The position numbers and the translations under genes were made by a program. A DNA stretch of 64,000 nt from Zygnema cylindricum (taxonomy: Eukaryota; Streptophyta; Zygnematophyceae; Zygnematales; Zygnemataceae), in assembly GCA_037447655.1 (NCBI GenBank), contig JBBHKE010000681.1:1-64000 (forward strand), written 5' to 3'. The notes below the pieces were generated by a model. It searched no databases and was not told the DNA's origin. It saw only the letters and a list, made by a program, of their open reading frames with translations. Shown in pieces: positions 1 through 10,429 of the stretch. The first letter of the stretch is position 1. Every line of letters begins with the position of its first letter.

Positions 1-2004
1 AAAGGAAAAAAGAAAAATACGGACGGGATAGAGAGCTCACCACAGGTATTAACTTTTGCATCATCTTGTGAAGAGAACTAAGACCAGGTTGGGGAGAAAA
101 GAGCTCCATAAAACGTGTGAGGAGAAGGTATTTAAGCTGAATGCCCATAATTTTTTGATTACGGGGGACAATCCAATGGGTTTTACGAAAGAGAAGAGTG
201 GGAGATGGCAAATGAGGGTCTGCATATACATTCAGTTCCGTTGTACCCAGTAATAGGGCATTAGTATACCTGAAGATGAAGACAAAGACAAAAAATCAAG
301 GGAGAGAAAGGGAAGAGAAATATACAATTGGGCAGGGCGTATGAGTATGAAGAGAGTAAAATGAATTATAAAAGTCATTGACAAGGAAATGTGCGGAATG
401 TTATGTTTCAAAGCATACAAAAATATTTGTGGGAACACCAGTTGTTCTGTAATTAATTATGGACAATTAACTACCATAAAACAGCTGACTCATAACAGAG
501 TTAAACTTCAACATAAAACAACTGTAACATATGAACATTCCAATTTTATATGTAATGATATCTTTGTGAATAGATCGCATCTGAGCACGAAAAAATAGTA
601 TGTGTCGCTCACATGATACAAGCAGGTGACTCCTTTTCCTTCACCTTTTCCATCCCCTCACTTTCCCTCTCAATATTCCCCTTTCCCTCTCCCTCCTAGA
701 CAGCAGTGTTGTCACGAAACGTTCCTAAAATATCAATGTTTACAGTTGAAACCCAATTTTTGCACCAGTTCCAATTGTAGCACAATTCCTATTGTTAAAA
801 CTATGAACATGTTTAAACTGCCCATTTGTCCGTATATACACGAGCATACAGAAAAGTACACATACTTTTCAAAATACAAAACTGTACAATTGATGCACGG
901 ATGTACAAAATTGTATGCAAAAACTTATACTTCGTGAAATATTTAATTCCATTTCCAAAAGTCTGAACAATCTCCTTTTTAGCATGATTTTTTTTTGGTA
1001 CATCATTTGACCACCCCCATAATTCCAAGGAACTTATCCTCTGGTGAACATAAGAAATCTTAACCTAAACCACAAACCTCTTTGCAATTTTGGTTCAATC
1101 TTGTGAAATAGATTGAAAAAAAAAAAGAAATCCAATATAGCAAATTATATTTATAAAAAAAAAAAAAAAATGATAGTGAAGATAAAAAAATAATAATAAT
1201 AACTTAAAATTATAATAATAGTAATAATGATTAAAAATAGTAATAATAATAATAACAATAATAACAATAATAGTAATAATAAAATAATTAATAATAAATA
1301 ATAAAAGAAAACATTGATGATTTTTTTTTTTTCATTTTACTATTTTTTTTTTTTTTTTTATTTTAAATTTTTGTTTTTTTTTAGAAACATCCTCTTGTCA
1401 TAGAAAAATTTCTGGTTAGCCTTTGAAAGGGGTTTAAACGAAGGTTAAACATTGAAACTGACAATACACGCGGAATGTATTTGGAAGTATCAGCTGAAAC
1501 CCAACTCTGCTGACGCCTCCTTCCTCTTACTTTATGGAAAGCAAAGGGCAATAAACACCCATTGCTATAAGAATTGGTAAATAATTGTTGTTGACACTTT
1601 ATTAGAACTGACTGCACACTAAACAACGTTTCACAACGTGGTTCATTACAGGCCACTTAACTAAATAGTGTTACTAACACTAACTTATGAATTTGGTTAA
1701 GAAAAACACTCACTCGAATCAGAGTTCTCAACTCTAATTGCCGGTGGGCAGTGAATACTGTGTAGCGTTATTAGCATCTATGACACTAAAATGTAGCCGC
1801 TAAATTTTAGCCCTCGAACCTAAAGTATGTCAATGACACCAACCATTTTTCTCCTTAACGCTAATTCTTTCAACTTTTCAAAACCAGCCACGTCATTCGA
1901 AACTGAATTAGAGTTACTAACACTACTATAAACCCCAAGTTAATAATTCTTTGCCGCTAATAACGATACCGCTCATAAGATGTAGTCATGAGAAGTCGAC
2001 TCAC
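1..2004. other. No gene resolved; region 3' of the visible FMO exons
   Basis: No exon with a recognisable domain was found on either strand. This is where the downstream exons of the minus-strand FMO-like gene should continue after its exon 2 donor at 2004, but no matching FMO segment is visible. Either the first following intron runs past the left edge or the gene is truncated. The interval is AT-rich, with simple repeats near 1140-1385. Confidence 0.6.
1141..1385. repeat. AT-rich simple repeats (TAA-type array and poly-T)
   Basis: A poly-A run near 1155-1170 is followed by a degenerate TAA/AAT trinucleotide array to about 1310, then poly-T tracts to about 1385. It is non-coding simple sequence. 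Confidence 0.85.
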
Positions 2005-3950
2005 CTTCATTCGCTCCGGCCGCCTCCATGGCAACATCAATAGCTGTCTTTTGAAAACCTACAACGACCACTTTTTTTCCGTGAAGAAGGTCATGGCATC
2101 CCTTTGCATCGAGTCCCGAGTAATCGGCAGAATGCATCACTGTCCCTTTGAAAACTTCAGGACCTTTTCCGGGAGCAAATTTTGGAATATTCGGAAGCCC
2201 ACTGAAACATCCACAGCACATCACCACATAGTCGTATTGGAGCCACTGCCAAAAAAAAAAGGATGGGAGGGAAAAGGAATCAGAGGGGAAGGAGGAAATA
2301 AGGAACAAGGAGAAAGTCACATCACACCAATTGTAAAGAATGTTATAAAAGTTAAAAAAAAGAAAAAACACTTGAATTGATCAATCAATCAGTTAATATG
2401 AACAGCAATACTAGCATCAGTTAACCCAAAAGAAACGTTGGAAAAAAATTCCAATAGTTGACTTGAAAAAAAATGATGATCCATTTGCAACAGGTGGGCA
2501 GTGTATCATTTGCCAAAGCATACTTTTTAATGTTTATAAGATACAAAAACAGAGGGAGAGAGGGGAGAGAGGGAGAGAGAGAGAGAGCGAGGGAGATCGA
2601 GGGAGGGGCGAGGGGCGAGGGGGGAGGGGGGAGGGGGGAGGGGGGAGGGGGGAGGGGGGAGGGGGGAGAGGGGGGAGGGGGGAGGGGGGAGGGGGGAGGG
2701 GGGAGGGGGGAGGGGGGGAGGGGGAGGGAGAGGGGGGAGGGGAGAGGGGGGAGGGGGGAGGGGGAGGGGGAGGGAGGGAGGGGGGAGGGGCGAGGGGGAG
2801 GGAGAGGGAGAGGGAGAGGGAGAGGGAGAGGGAGAGGGGTTCTGAAAGACTACAATTAGTGGCTTCGACATTTTCAAAAATACCTCACCTGCTCTTTCTC
2901 TCTTCCTCCTTTACTCCCTTGCAATCGCAAACTCCATCCTCGTCTTTCCCCTTGAGTTTCCTTCATTTCCATGACCGTTGTATTGAACTGAATAAGCTCC
3001 CTAATACGAAAATGGTCCACATATCCCTTCAAATATTCCACCACTTCCACATGGCTTGGATTCATTGGCGCAGAATCTGGCCATGGCCAATCGGAAAATC
3101 GATATGCAGTACGAGGAGTTTGTAAACTAGTACTCGGATATGTACGACTCCAAATGCCTCCTAAATCTTTCTGGGATTCGAAAACAGTCACTTTGTACCC
3201 TTTGGCTTTCAAAGTCTTCGCTGCTGCGATTCCACTGACACCTGCACCAATTACAGCTACTGAACTGCCTCTCTCTAAAGTGTCTTGACCATTTGGTAGA
3301 GGAGAAGGAGGAGGAGAGTTACTTAATTTCCGAGGTCTTCCCATCCATCCAATAAGAGCTGGAAAATGTTCATCATGAGAAGGTCTATGGTGCGAAGACG
3401 TTGGATCCGGCAAGAGAATTGTTTGTGAGACATAAAACGATTCAGAAGAAGATGAAGAGTGAGAGAGAGAGGGAGATGAAAGGCAAGGTTCCAGCAAAGG
3501 GGATTCAGTGCTCGGTAATGAGGCAGCCATTGAAGACGAAATGAATTCGTGAGATGTTAGGGAGCCATGGTCAGAAATTGAACCGTGTAACTTGCTCTTC
3601 TCTGTTCTTTCATTTGATGACGTGGCGGGAACAGCCACGTGGCATGATTTGTTTCTGCCAGATGGTAAGGATTGATTGTCTCCTGATAATGTACCATCTG
3701 TTGGCTGAAAACTGCACTTGAAACTGCCGGAAGAGGTAAACTTCTTTTCTTTAGAATAGAAAGAGATATTACTAGACCTTTTAGTTTTGAGATAGACTGT
3801 AGGGAGGAGAAACTCTGAGGAGAGATGAGAGAGAGAGAGTTTGTCACAAGAGTCCGGGTTGGGAGAAAGAGAGGCCTCCATAGGAGAGCGAGAGTGATAG
3901 CGGGGATGGAGTAATGTAGGAGGAGAGCTCCATGGCATTCCTTGAGCCAT
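2005..3950 (-). CDS. FMO1-like flavin-containing monooxygenase, first two coding exons (partial)
   Basis: Predicted FAD- and NADPH-dependent monooxygenase. Exon 1 is 3950-2889, starting at an ATG in a strong GCCGCCATGG context and ending at a GTGAGG donor, 354 codons in phase 0. Exon 2 is 2245-2005, starting after TTTTGGCAG and ending at GTGAGT, 80 codons plus 1 base. The FAD Rossmann motif VIGAGVSG lies near residues 233-240. The FMO fingerprint FKGTVMHSADY and the second dinucleotide motif VVVVGFQKTAID lie in exon 2. The spacing and exon 2 residues fit plant FMO1-type enzymes better than YUCCA or S-oxygenating FMOs. An unusual Ser-rich stretch of about 230 residues precedes the Rossmann fold and could include a targeting peptide. 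The C-terminal half is absent from the window. The protein family is secure; the substrate is unknown. Confidence 0.88.
2533..2838 (+). repeat. G/A-rich low-complexity tract (GGGGGAG-type) in the FMO intron
   Basis: A run of about 300 bp of almost pure purine, dominated by GGGGGAG and GAGGGA units, lies inside the first intron of the FMO-like gene. The gene's own strand is correspondingly CT-rich. Repeated runs of four or more G give G-quadruplex potential on the plus strand. Long ORFs through it are low-complexity artefacts. Confidence 0.9.
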
Positions 3951-4141
3951 GGCGGCGGTAGAAAAGTTTGGCGACAATATACAGCAGAAACCTGAAATCC
4001 TCTGCTCCTTAATCACCTTCGACAAAAAGGAAAAAAAGTGAGTATAATACCATAAATACAAATGGCAAGTATTTCCGGTGGTTAAAGTTGAGATAGCCGA
4101 GATAATTGCAGATGTAAACCATGAAAAACAAAATAAGTACT

Positions 4142-4203
4142 GCAAGTATATGGCTGCAAGCTGCAAGCTACAAGCTGCAAGCTACAAGCTACAGTACTGT
4201 ACT
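4142..4203. repeat. Short tandem repeat of CAAGCT units and GTACT palindromes
   Basis: Alternating units of GCAAGCT and ACAAGCT are repeated about six times upstream of the FMO-like start, followed by overlapping GTACTGTACT palindromes. No coding capacity is seen. Confidence 0.7.
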
Positions 4204-4979
4204 GTACTAAAAAGGCTTTGTGCGAACATTTCGTGCGGAACTCGCCCGTGCAGCGTCAAGAAATTAAGCGCACCAAAAAGGTACTGTAACTGTGGAAAAT
4301 TCCCGCACAGAATGTGATTTCCGTGCGAATCCATACGGAATTTCGCACTTTTTCAAACACGAAGAGCTTGCTTTCGCTAGCTGGACGAGTTGTAGGTACG
4401 ATTTGTACGAATTTTTTTGTTAATGACAAAGCGGACAGGGGGGAGGTGCCTGCCACGACGATTGATGTTTTCCAGCGAACGTGGAGGTGATCAAGGGTTG
4501 AGATGTGATCTTCAATCGAACATGGATGGTCTCGATGTGTGTATCCACGTGCTTGCTGGATAAACTGATTCTTGTAGATATTTATTTTGGGGAAAGTCCC
4601 TGTAGACTGGGAAACTCAAAATCTGATTTCTTGTAATAATCGTCGGCAGTACGGAGCGTCAGCAAATCTACGATCAAGTCAGCCGTTGTTACTCTTTTAA
4701 CAGGTGATGCCGTCAAAATGCATTGTTGAGCGGGAGATATTAACCGCTTTGTCAATCATTAATTCATATGGGTTCAATAGTTGAGAAGATATGGACGAGT
4801 CGCGTGAATATACAACTGTTTTTGAGACGGTATAGGCCACTGCCAGTCTTCGACATTTTCAAATAAGAAATTTCGCAAACGGCCGTTTTCCAAGGCCGGC
4901 TAAACTCCTAACGGCTAACTCGTTAAAGCTGACATCTGTTCAAATTAGGAGGAAAACCAATAGACGGAAACTTGTACTG
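4204..4979. other. No gene seen upstream of the FMO-like gene
   Basis: This intergenic sequence has no supported ORF or RNA gene. It lies upstream (5') of the minus-strand FMO-like gene, but no confident promoter element was recognised. Confidence 0.5.
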
Positions 4980-5541
4980 TACACCGCCAATCGCTATTAG
5001 CGTAGTGTACGCTAATTCCGTCCCGCTTTTTTTTTTTTCTTTCTCCATTAGCGTAGCTTATTCTATTTTTTTCTGTACGCCATTTAGGGTTATTTTCCAA
5101 GTACCGTACAAAACGGAAGTACGTCATATTTTAAATAGTGTGGTGTACGGTCAGAGTCAGACCGTACAAAAACGTACCTTTTTAAGTGAAAAAGTACAAT
5201 TCATTATGTTTAGTAGCCGCGGACGCATGAGAATGTGCGATCTAAAAAGGGGATCAAATTGGGTTGTAAAATATCACGTTCGCATATATTCATCCAACAA
5301 CTACAATTCGACTGTGTGAACGTACGACTTGTGTACGATTTGTCAAATTTGTACAAATACCTAAATTAGTGTAAACATGTTTGTGACCGACATTTACTTT
5401 TTTCAAATACCCAAATTATAAATATTAAACAATTATAATGTATGTTTTTTTTCAAATTTTTCAAATTCTTAATTAGCATAAACCATGGTAATTATTCATA
5501 TACGTTAAAAAAATTATTCGCTAATAGCGATTGGTGGTGTA
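4980..5541. mobile_element. MITE with CACCG/CGGTG-type termini and TA duplication
   Basis: The left terminus is TA followed by CACCGCCAATCGCTATTAGCG (from 4982). The right terminus is its inverted match CGCTAATAGCGATTGGTGGTG, then TA (540-541 of the 5 kb block). The ends are near-perfect inverted repeats of about 21 bp flanked by TA, as expected for a Tc1/mariner-type non-autonomous element. No transposase is encoded in the interior of about 558 bp. Confidence 0.82.
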
Positions 5542-6071
5542 CTGTACTTTACACTCTTTCCACCTCCTTACAACTGACGTCACCTTTTTTTAGTTATTAG
5601 CAAGTTCAGTGTCTAGCATGCCGCAAAATGCGTCCCTTTGCGAACAACAAATGTTCCACACGGGTGACGACTCTAATTGGATCATACATTGCAATGAGCG
5701 GCCGATTTTAAAATTGATTCGTCCCATAGGACAGCCGTACTCTCCCACAAGCGTAGATTGAACGGGAATGGTGCATATTCTCTCAAGGATAGGGAAGTTT
5801 GCTAGAGAATTTTCTCGCAACCAACATATGGAATATTAAGAAAACGAAAACCGGACGGCCCGGATTACTCTCAAAACATGCCATAATCAAATATATCCGT
5901 TCGTTTTTGGCCGTCAAAATTTTCATGGAAGAAAACAAACGAAGAGACTACCGGACGGCATACTCATTCGTTGTTACAAAATATCGTACTATCTCAAAAA
6001 AGATACGCACAATTTGGAATTTCGTGTCTAACCAAATTTGTACTTGCCACAAGATTTCCTTGAACATCGGC
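5542..6071. other. No gene seen between two MITEs
   Basis: Short ORFs occur on both strands but none has a recognisable motif or exon structure. The stretch is bounded by two elements of the CACCG family. Confidence 0.5.
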
Positions 6072-6674
6072 CACACCGCGAATCGTAATTAGAGTAAATA
6101 ACGCTAACTCGGTCGCCTTAATTTTCGACTCTATCACCTTAAATAGAGTAAATGATTATAATTTTTTCATTATTCTATTTAGGGTAAGGTTTAATTAGCG
6201 TAAAAAATAAGAATATATGTTCCTTTTAAATAGTGTGGAGTATGGACGACGTCCGACCGTGCAAAATTGTACTTTTGTAAGTAAAAAGGTACAAAAAATG
6301 ATTTAATAGAATCACGCTCTCACGTGAAATCGCACTAAACAAAAAATCAATCACATAGAAAAAAAGTCGTTCGCATAACTCTCGTCCGTCGACAGCATCG
6401 TCGTCAGTGTGAACATTAACTGACATTCAGCGCGACAAATAGTTATAACGTCATAATGACGTCAAAACTATACGGACAAACAGATTTTGTACATCTATGT
6501 AATTTAGTGTTCATAATTTCAGCACGGATAATTATTGCCGAAATAACCCAATATAGAGCACTTAAATAAATTAGAGTAAACTTCCTCTGTGAAAAAGTTC
6601 TATCACATAAATTAGAGTTCATTACTCTAATTGTTTTTTTTGGTTTTTATACTCTAATTACGATTCGCGGTGTA
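6072..6674. mobile_element. MITE of the CACCG/CGGTG family
   Basis: The left end reads CACCGCGAATCGTAATTAGA (from 6074), preceded by CA, a probable mutated TA. The right end reads TCTAATTACGATTCGCGGTG (to 6672), followed by TA. These are inverted repeats of at least 20 bp, and the interior is about 600 bp of non-coding AT-rich sequence. Confidence 0.82.
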
Positions 6675-6873
6675 GCTGTAGAATAGATTTTGGAATCCTA
6701 GGTATACAAAAGGAAAGAAGAAGATACACCTATTTATTATTTGTCATATTAAGGTTTGCTAAGTGCCACGTGGACGTGATATATTGAAATTGTTCGCCAG
6801 CGGCAATCACACCTGTCAGCTGTCGTCCGCGAAGTTCGCAGATGACGTCATATATCCTTTCGTCTCTGACTCA

Positions 6874-7540
6874 GGGCATGGTTACATCAGGAGGTCTCTG
6901 TAATAGTACGGACAGCAGAAATTCTGTATTACAGAGGCCTCGGTTACATCGCGTATCGTCTGTAAACAAGTTTTTACATACGTGTTCTGATTTGAGTGGT
7001 TCCACGTAAGTCGACGATCAAATCTTTAGAATAGTTAAAGATTTGGAAACCGACCATTTTAGTACGGAAATCCGTACTTGCGTATTACGTACGTGTACTT
7101 GGCAAGTGTACCGCGTCAATGTACCTAAAAAATCTCCTTCACTCTGCTGACTTTCAGGAAAAAACCGCATTTCTTTTCGACAAAGATTTTACGGTCACCT
7201 TATCCGAAGGCACGTGACTTTGGGGGCGTGTGAAAATTTTCATTTTTCATCGACGCACGTGTCTATCGTCCAGGTGTAGCGAAATGGCTGGTTCTGTATT
7301 GGTGAACCTACCTCCGCGAGGTGGGTTCACCAATACAGAGGCGTATGGAGCGATTGCTTTGCAGATGAAGACCAAAATGTAATCGGACGGTCGACGTCTT
7401 CTCCCGGATACTTGGAGAATCGTAATCTTATTTTCTGTAATGTTGTTTTCAAAAAACTCACGAAAAAATAGTACGATATGGTACGGGCAAGTACAAAATT
7501 CTGTATTAAACCTCACTTTTCGTCTGATGTAACCATACCC
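6874..7540. mobile_element. PIF/Harbinger-like MITE, TSD TCA
   Basis: The termini are GGGCATGGTTACATCAG at 6874 and the inverted CTGATGTAACCATACCC ending at 7540. Both are flanked by TCA (6871-6873 and 7541-7543). A terminus starting GGG plus a 3-bp T-N-A duplication is typical of PIF/Harbinger MITEs. Part of its left half recurs in reverse orientation inside the hAT-like element at 60772-61611. An internal palindrome near 7300-7340 (CCTCCGCGAGG) could form a hairpin. Confidence 0.82.
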
Positions 7541-7896
7541 TCAAACGACAAAAAAAAGTTTGTCGGGAAACAGCTGCAAACGTCAAACTTGAGATTGTTT
7601 GCCGGCAAAGTCCGCACTTCCCAGTTTTCATTTTACCGTGTCACGTCACGTTTCAATTTTTTAACATTCTGTTACGTCAGCAATATTCTGTGAGACCGTG
7701 CATAGAGCGGGGGAGGAAATCTTGTAAAGTAGTAGTCATGAAAACGTGCCATTTCGCCTGCGATACCGCTACGGCTAAAAATTGTACGTTCTGAAAGACT
7801 TTCTGAAACATGTCATTAAGTCTGGTGTCGCGTAGCTGACGTTTAAGATTTTGTTTCGATATTATAGATTCTGGTGGGCCGATTTCCCCCTAATAA

Positions 7897-8556
7897 GGGT
7901 GGAATTCCATTATGCGTCTCAGTAATTGTACGAAAAATATTACTGAAGGGCGTGCCTTCCATTATGTCGCGTCTGTAAATCACTTTTTATTTGCGTGGCT
8001 TATTCTGGTTGGTAACACATAGGTTTATATTCGATTCTTTAAATCTTGAAAGAGTCTTCCAACGCCAGAATGCAATATCTGTACGAGCGGAGGTAATATC
8101 TGTACCAGAGATAACATCTGTACCAGCGGAGGTATTTAATGACTCGTACAAAGCGCATTAAATGTACTACCCAAAATTTCAAAACGCAACGACAAAAAGG
8201 CGGCGGCAAACTTTGATGGTGGGAGAGTGACGAGATAATTTCGGCGGATTCGCAGCCACCCTGGCAGAAGACACATGGCCCTTGCGACGTGTACGCACAT
8301 ATGCGCGCGCCCATCGTGGATATTTTTTTTCCTTTTCCACGCGGCCCATTTTTACAAGTTCTGTTGTTGGGCTTGTGACGTGGCGTCACGGATAAAAAGA
8401 ATTATTGAATCCGACGGTCCTAACTTACGCCTACAACCTTGGACATTTTTCTGTAATGTTGTTTTCGTTGAAATTTTTTTTTTTATGTACGAACTTGTAC
8501 GATACGATACGGCCTTCAGTAAAAAACCCCACTTTTTCGCTAATGGAAGTCCACCC
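7897..8556. mobile_element. PIF/Harbinger-like MITE, TSD TAA
   Basis: The termini are GGGTGGAATTCCATTATGCG at 7897 and the inverted match CGCTAATGGAAGTCCACCC ending at 8556. They are flanked by TAA at 7894-7896 and 8557-8559. About 660 bp, with no transposase. It shares its terminal sequence with the elements at 24471 and 51286. Confidence 0.85.
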
Positions 8557-9121
8557 TAATACGAAAAATTTGAGGACACCAGCAAGATTTTGCTGTGGAC
8601 ACCAGCCGACAGACTGTGTTTATCTTGGTTTGGATTTTACGATAAATTTTTGTGACGGTCAGCGTCCCCCGTTGACCGCGCCGTCACCTGCCGAATCTTT
8701 CAAGTTTTTTTGCGCAGTTTGTCTTTAGTATGCTTAGGGTTTTTGGCTTTTTGCTTTGCTTCTCTTTTGAGTACAATTAAAAAAGTTTTAGCCAAGTGGC
8801 ACCACGTGATTCTAGGGACTTTAACTAAACAATTGTTTTAGCTACAATTCTGTTTTTAGCTACAATTTTAGTGTCTGCTCCAACTTCATGATCATATAGT
8901 CTTTCATAAAATGTCAGCAACAATTCTTCTGATATATTAGTGGTGTAGATGAATCATGCTCCATTAAACATATCTTACAAATCCTCCCGAGTTATCGTGA
9001 TCTATGTTTTATATCCTGCAAGAAAATAAGGTCTATTTCTAGATCCAAGTAAAATAAACCAAAATTATGCTTAAATTTTGCAAACGATTTTCTAACCAAT
9101 TAGTGGTAAAGATAAATCGTT
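8557..9121. other. No gene seen
   Basis: AT-rich sequence with no ORF, RNA gene or paired repeat that could be supported. Confidence 0.5.
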
Positions 9122-9355
9122 TCAAACTTGAATAAAGGATGGGAAATGATCCCAGAGGTAAGGTATTGAGCCCAACTGCCCAGCCAACTGAAGGTGTATA
9201 GAATACTCCGTTTCTGTTGCCCCGTCATTAATGTCACGGGAATCAATTTGGCGCATCACCAAAAGGTACCCGGAATGCTCCAATGCATTTAGACGCCGTC
9301 GTTTTTGAGAAGCTCCCATTGACACAGTCTCCACCTCCTGCTGAAGCCCATTCAT
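9122..9355 (-). CDS. Unidentified 77-aa ORF or exon
   Basis: An ATG-started ORF with fairly balanced composition, including a basic KRRRLN stretch near residue 18 and a hydrophobic C-terminus. No family was recognised. It lies about 400 bp left of the copia LTR at 9762, so it could be the remnant of a host gene exon or chance. No splice partners were identified. Confidence 0.22.
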   Translation of the reverse strand: MNGLQQEVETVSMGASQKRRRLNALEHSGYLLVMRQIDSRDINDGATETEYSIHLQLAGQLGSIPYLWDHFPSFIQV

Positions 9356-9761
9356 AGACTACACTTTGAATCTCCATACTATTTAACAGCACTAATTTGG
9401 AGCCTAATTAATCTAGCTCCCAAACATAAAATAACGTCAATAATACTAATTGGTTTTTTTCTTAATTGGTTCAAAATCGTCCACAAGATTTGGATAGGAA
9501 ATACAATTTTTTAAAACTAAAACAATCCTCATACTGAGTATTTCTTAATGTTAGCAGAATTCACTGTGCAGCAGATACTGAATCTCAAAACCGACATATC
9601 GGAAACTGCTTAAATCACAAAGACACCTTGAACAACTTTTGACAAATAAAAGAAACAAAACACACTTGTAGCAGCAACAGATTTCGAAGAAGGACAAACA
9701 TATGATGGTGGCTCAAGTAGTTGAGCACGGCAAGAGTCCATGGCCCTTTGCCTGTTAGTTG

Positions 9762-9921
9762 TGTTGTTTTTCGTGCGACTCTGGGCAATATTCCGATTCG
9801 GCACTATACCGAATTCAACTTCAAGCGAAATTGAATCGTACCCACTTTGATCCACGATATTTTTAAGGTACACTATTTTGGGTGGGTATGTGTGTCAGCG
9901 CCTCTACAAGGTGCATTATTG
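9762..9921 (+). repeat. 5' LTR of the 9.7-14.4 kb copia element
   Basis: It begins TGTTGTTTTTCGTGCGACTC and matches 14240-14398 with only a handful of differences by eye. A stretch ending CCTCTACA followed by GGTGCATTATTG is shared by both copies, so the exact 3' boundary (at CTACA or about 12 bp later) is unclear. Confidence 0.82.
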
Positions 9922-10085
9922 AGAGGTACGTCCAAAATCAACCCACCTACTGAGATCTACGTGTCCTTGATCGTGCCAACCCAATCTATCATTGTACAGT
10001 CAATATTACTCAGAATCTAGATTAAGTGTTTGTACAAATACTTGTCCGCTAAGTCACTTGTGATACTCTTATGAAACTCGTCTGT

Positions 10086-10392
10086 TGACTAGATTCATAA
10101 TAATCGCAGCTGCGTTGTCCCGTACCGGATCACATTTACATCACCCGCGGCTGCGGTGTCCTACACCGAATAATATCCAAGATAGTAGCAGCTGCGTTGT
10201 CCGTACGGATCTTATCCAAAGTAACCGCCGCTGCGTTTGTCATGTCTGTGTCGCAGCTTCGCTGCTGCGCTGCTCTGCTGCTGCGCAGCTCTGCTGTATA
10301 GCAGCTGCGCTGCTCTTCCGTATAGCAGCTGCGTTGCTGTCTGTATAGTTGCTGGGCTGCTCTGAGACTGAAAGCTTTCCAAAAAGACAACA
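10086..10392 (-). repeat. LTR remnant with GCAGCTGC repeats, opposite orientation
   Basis: Read on the minus strand, this begins at 10392 with TGTTGTCTTTTTGGAAAGC, the same start as the LTRs of the 54.5-61.7 kb copia element, then runs through GCAGCTGCG-type repeats. The left half matches the region near 55009 of that LTR (GACTAGA..TCGCAG). It interrupts the 5' interior of the plus-strand copia element, where gag would be expected. Confidence 0.75.
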
Positions 10393-10429
10393 ACAATCAC
10401 ACGTCACTCTGCACAGGAAAAGAAGACAT

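Noticed and set aside
2463-3125. Long Gly/Arg/Glu-rich plus-strand ORFs and a Pro/Ser-rich minus ORF
   Set aside because: They are translations of the GGGGGAG tract and run antisense to, or through the intron of, the FMO-like gene.
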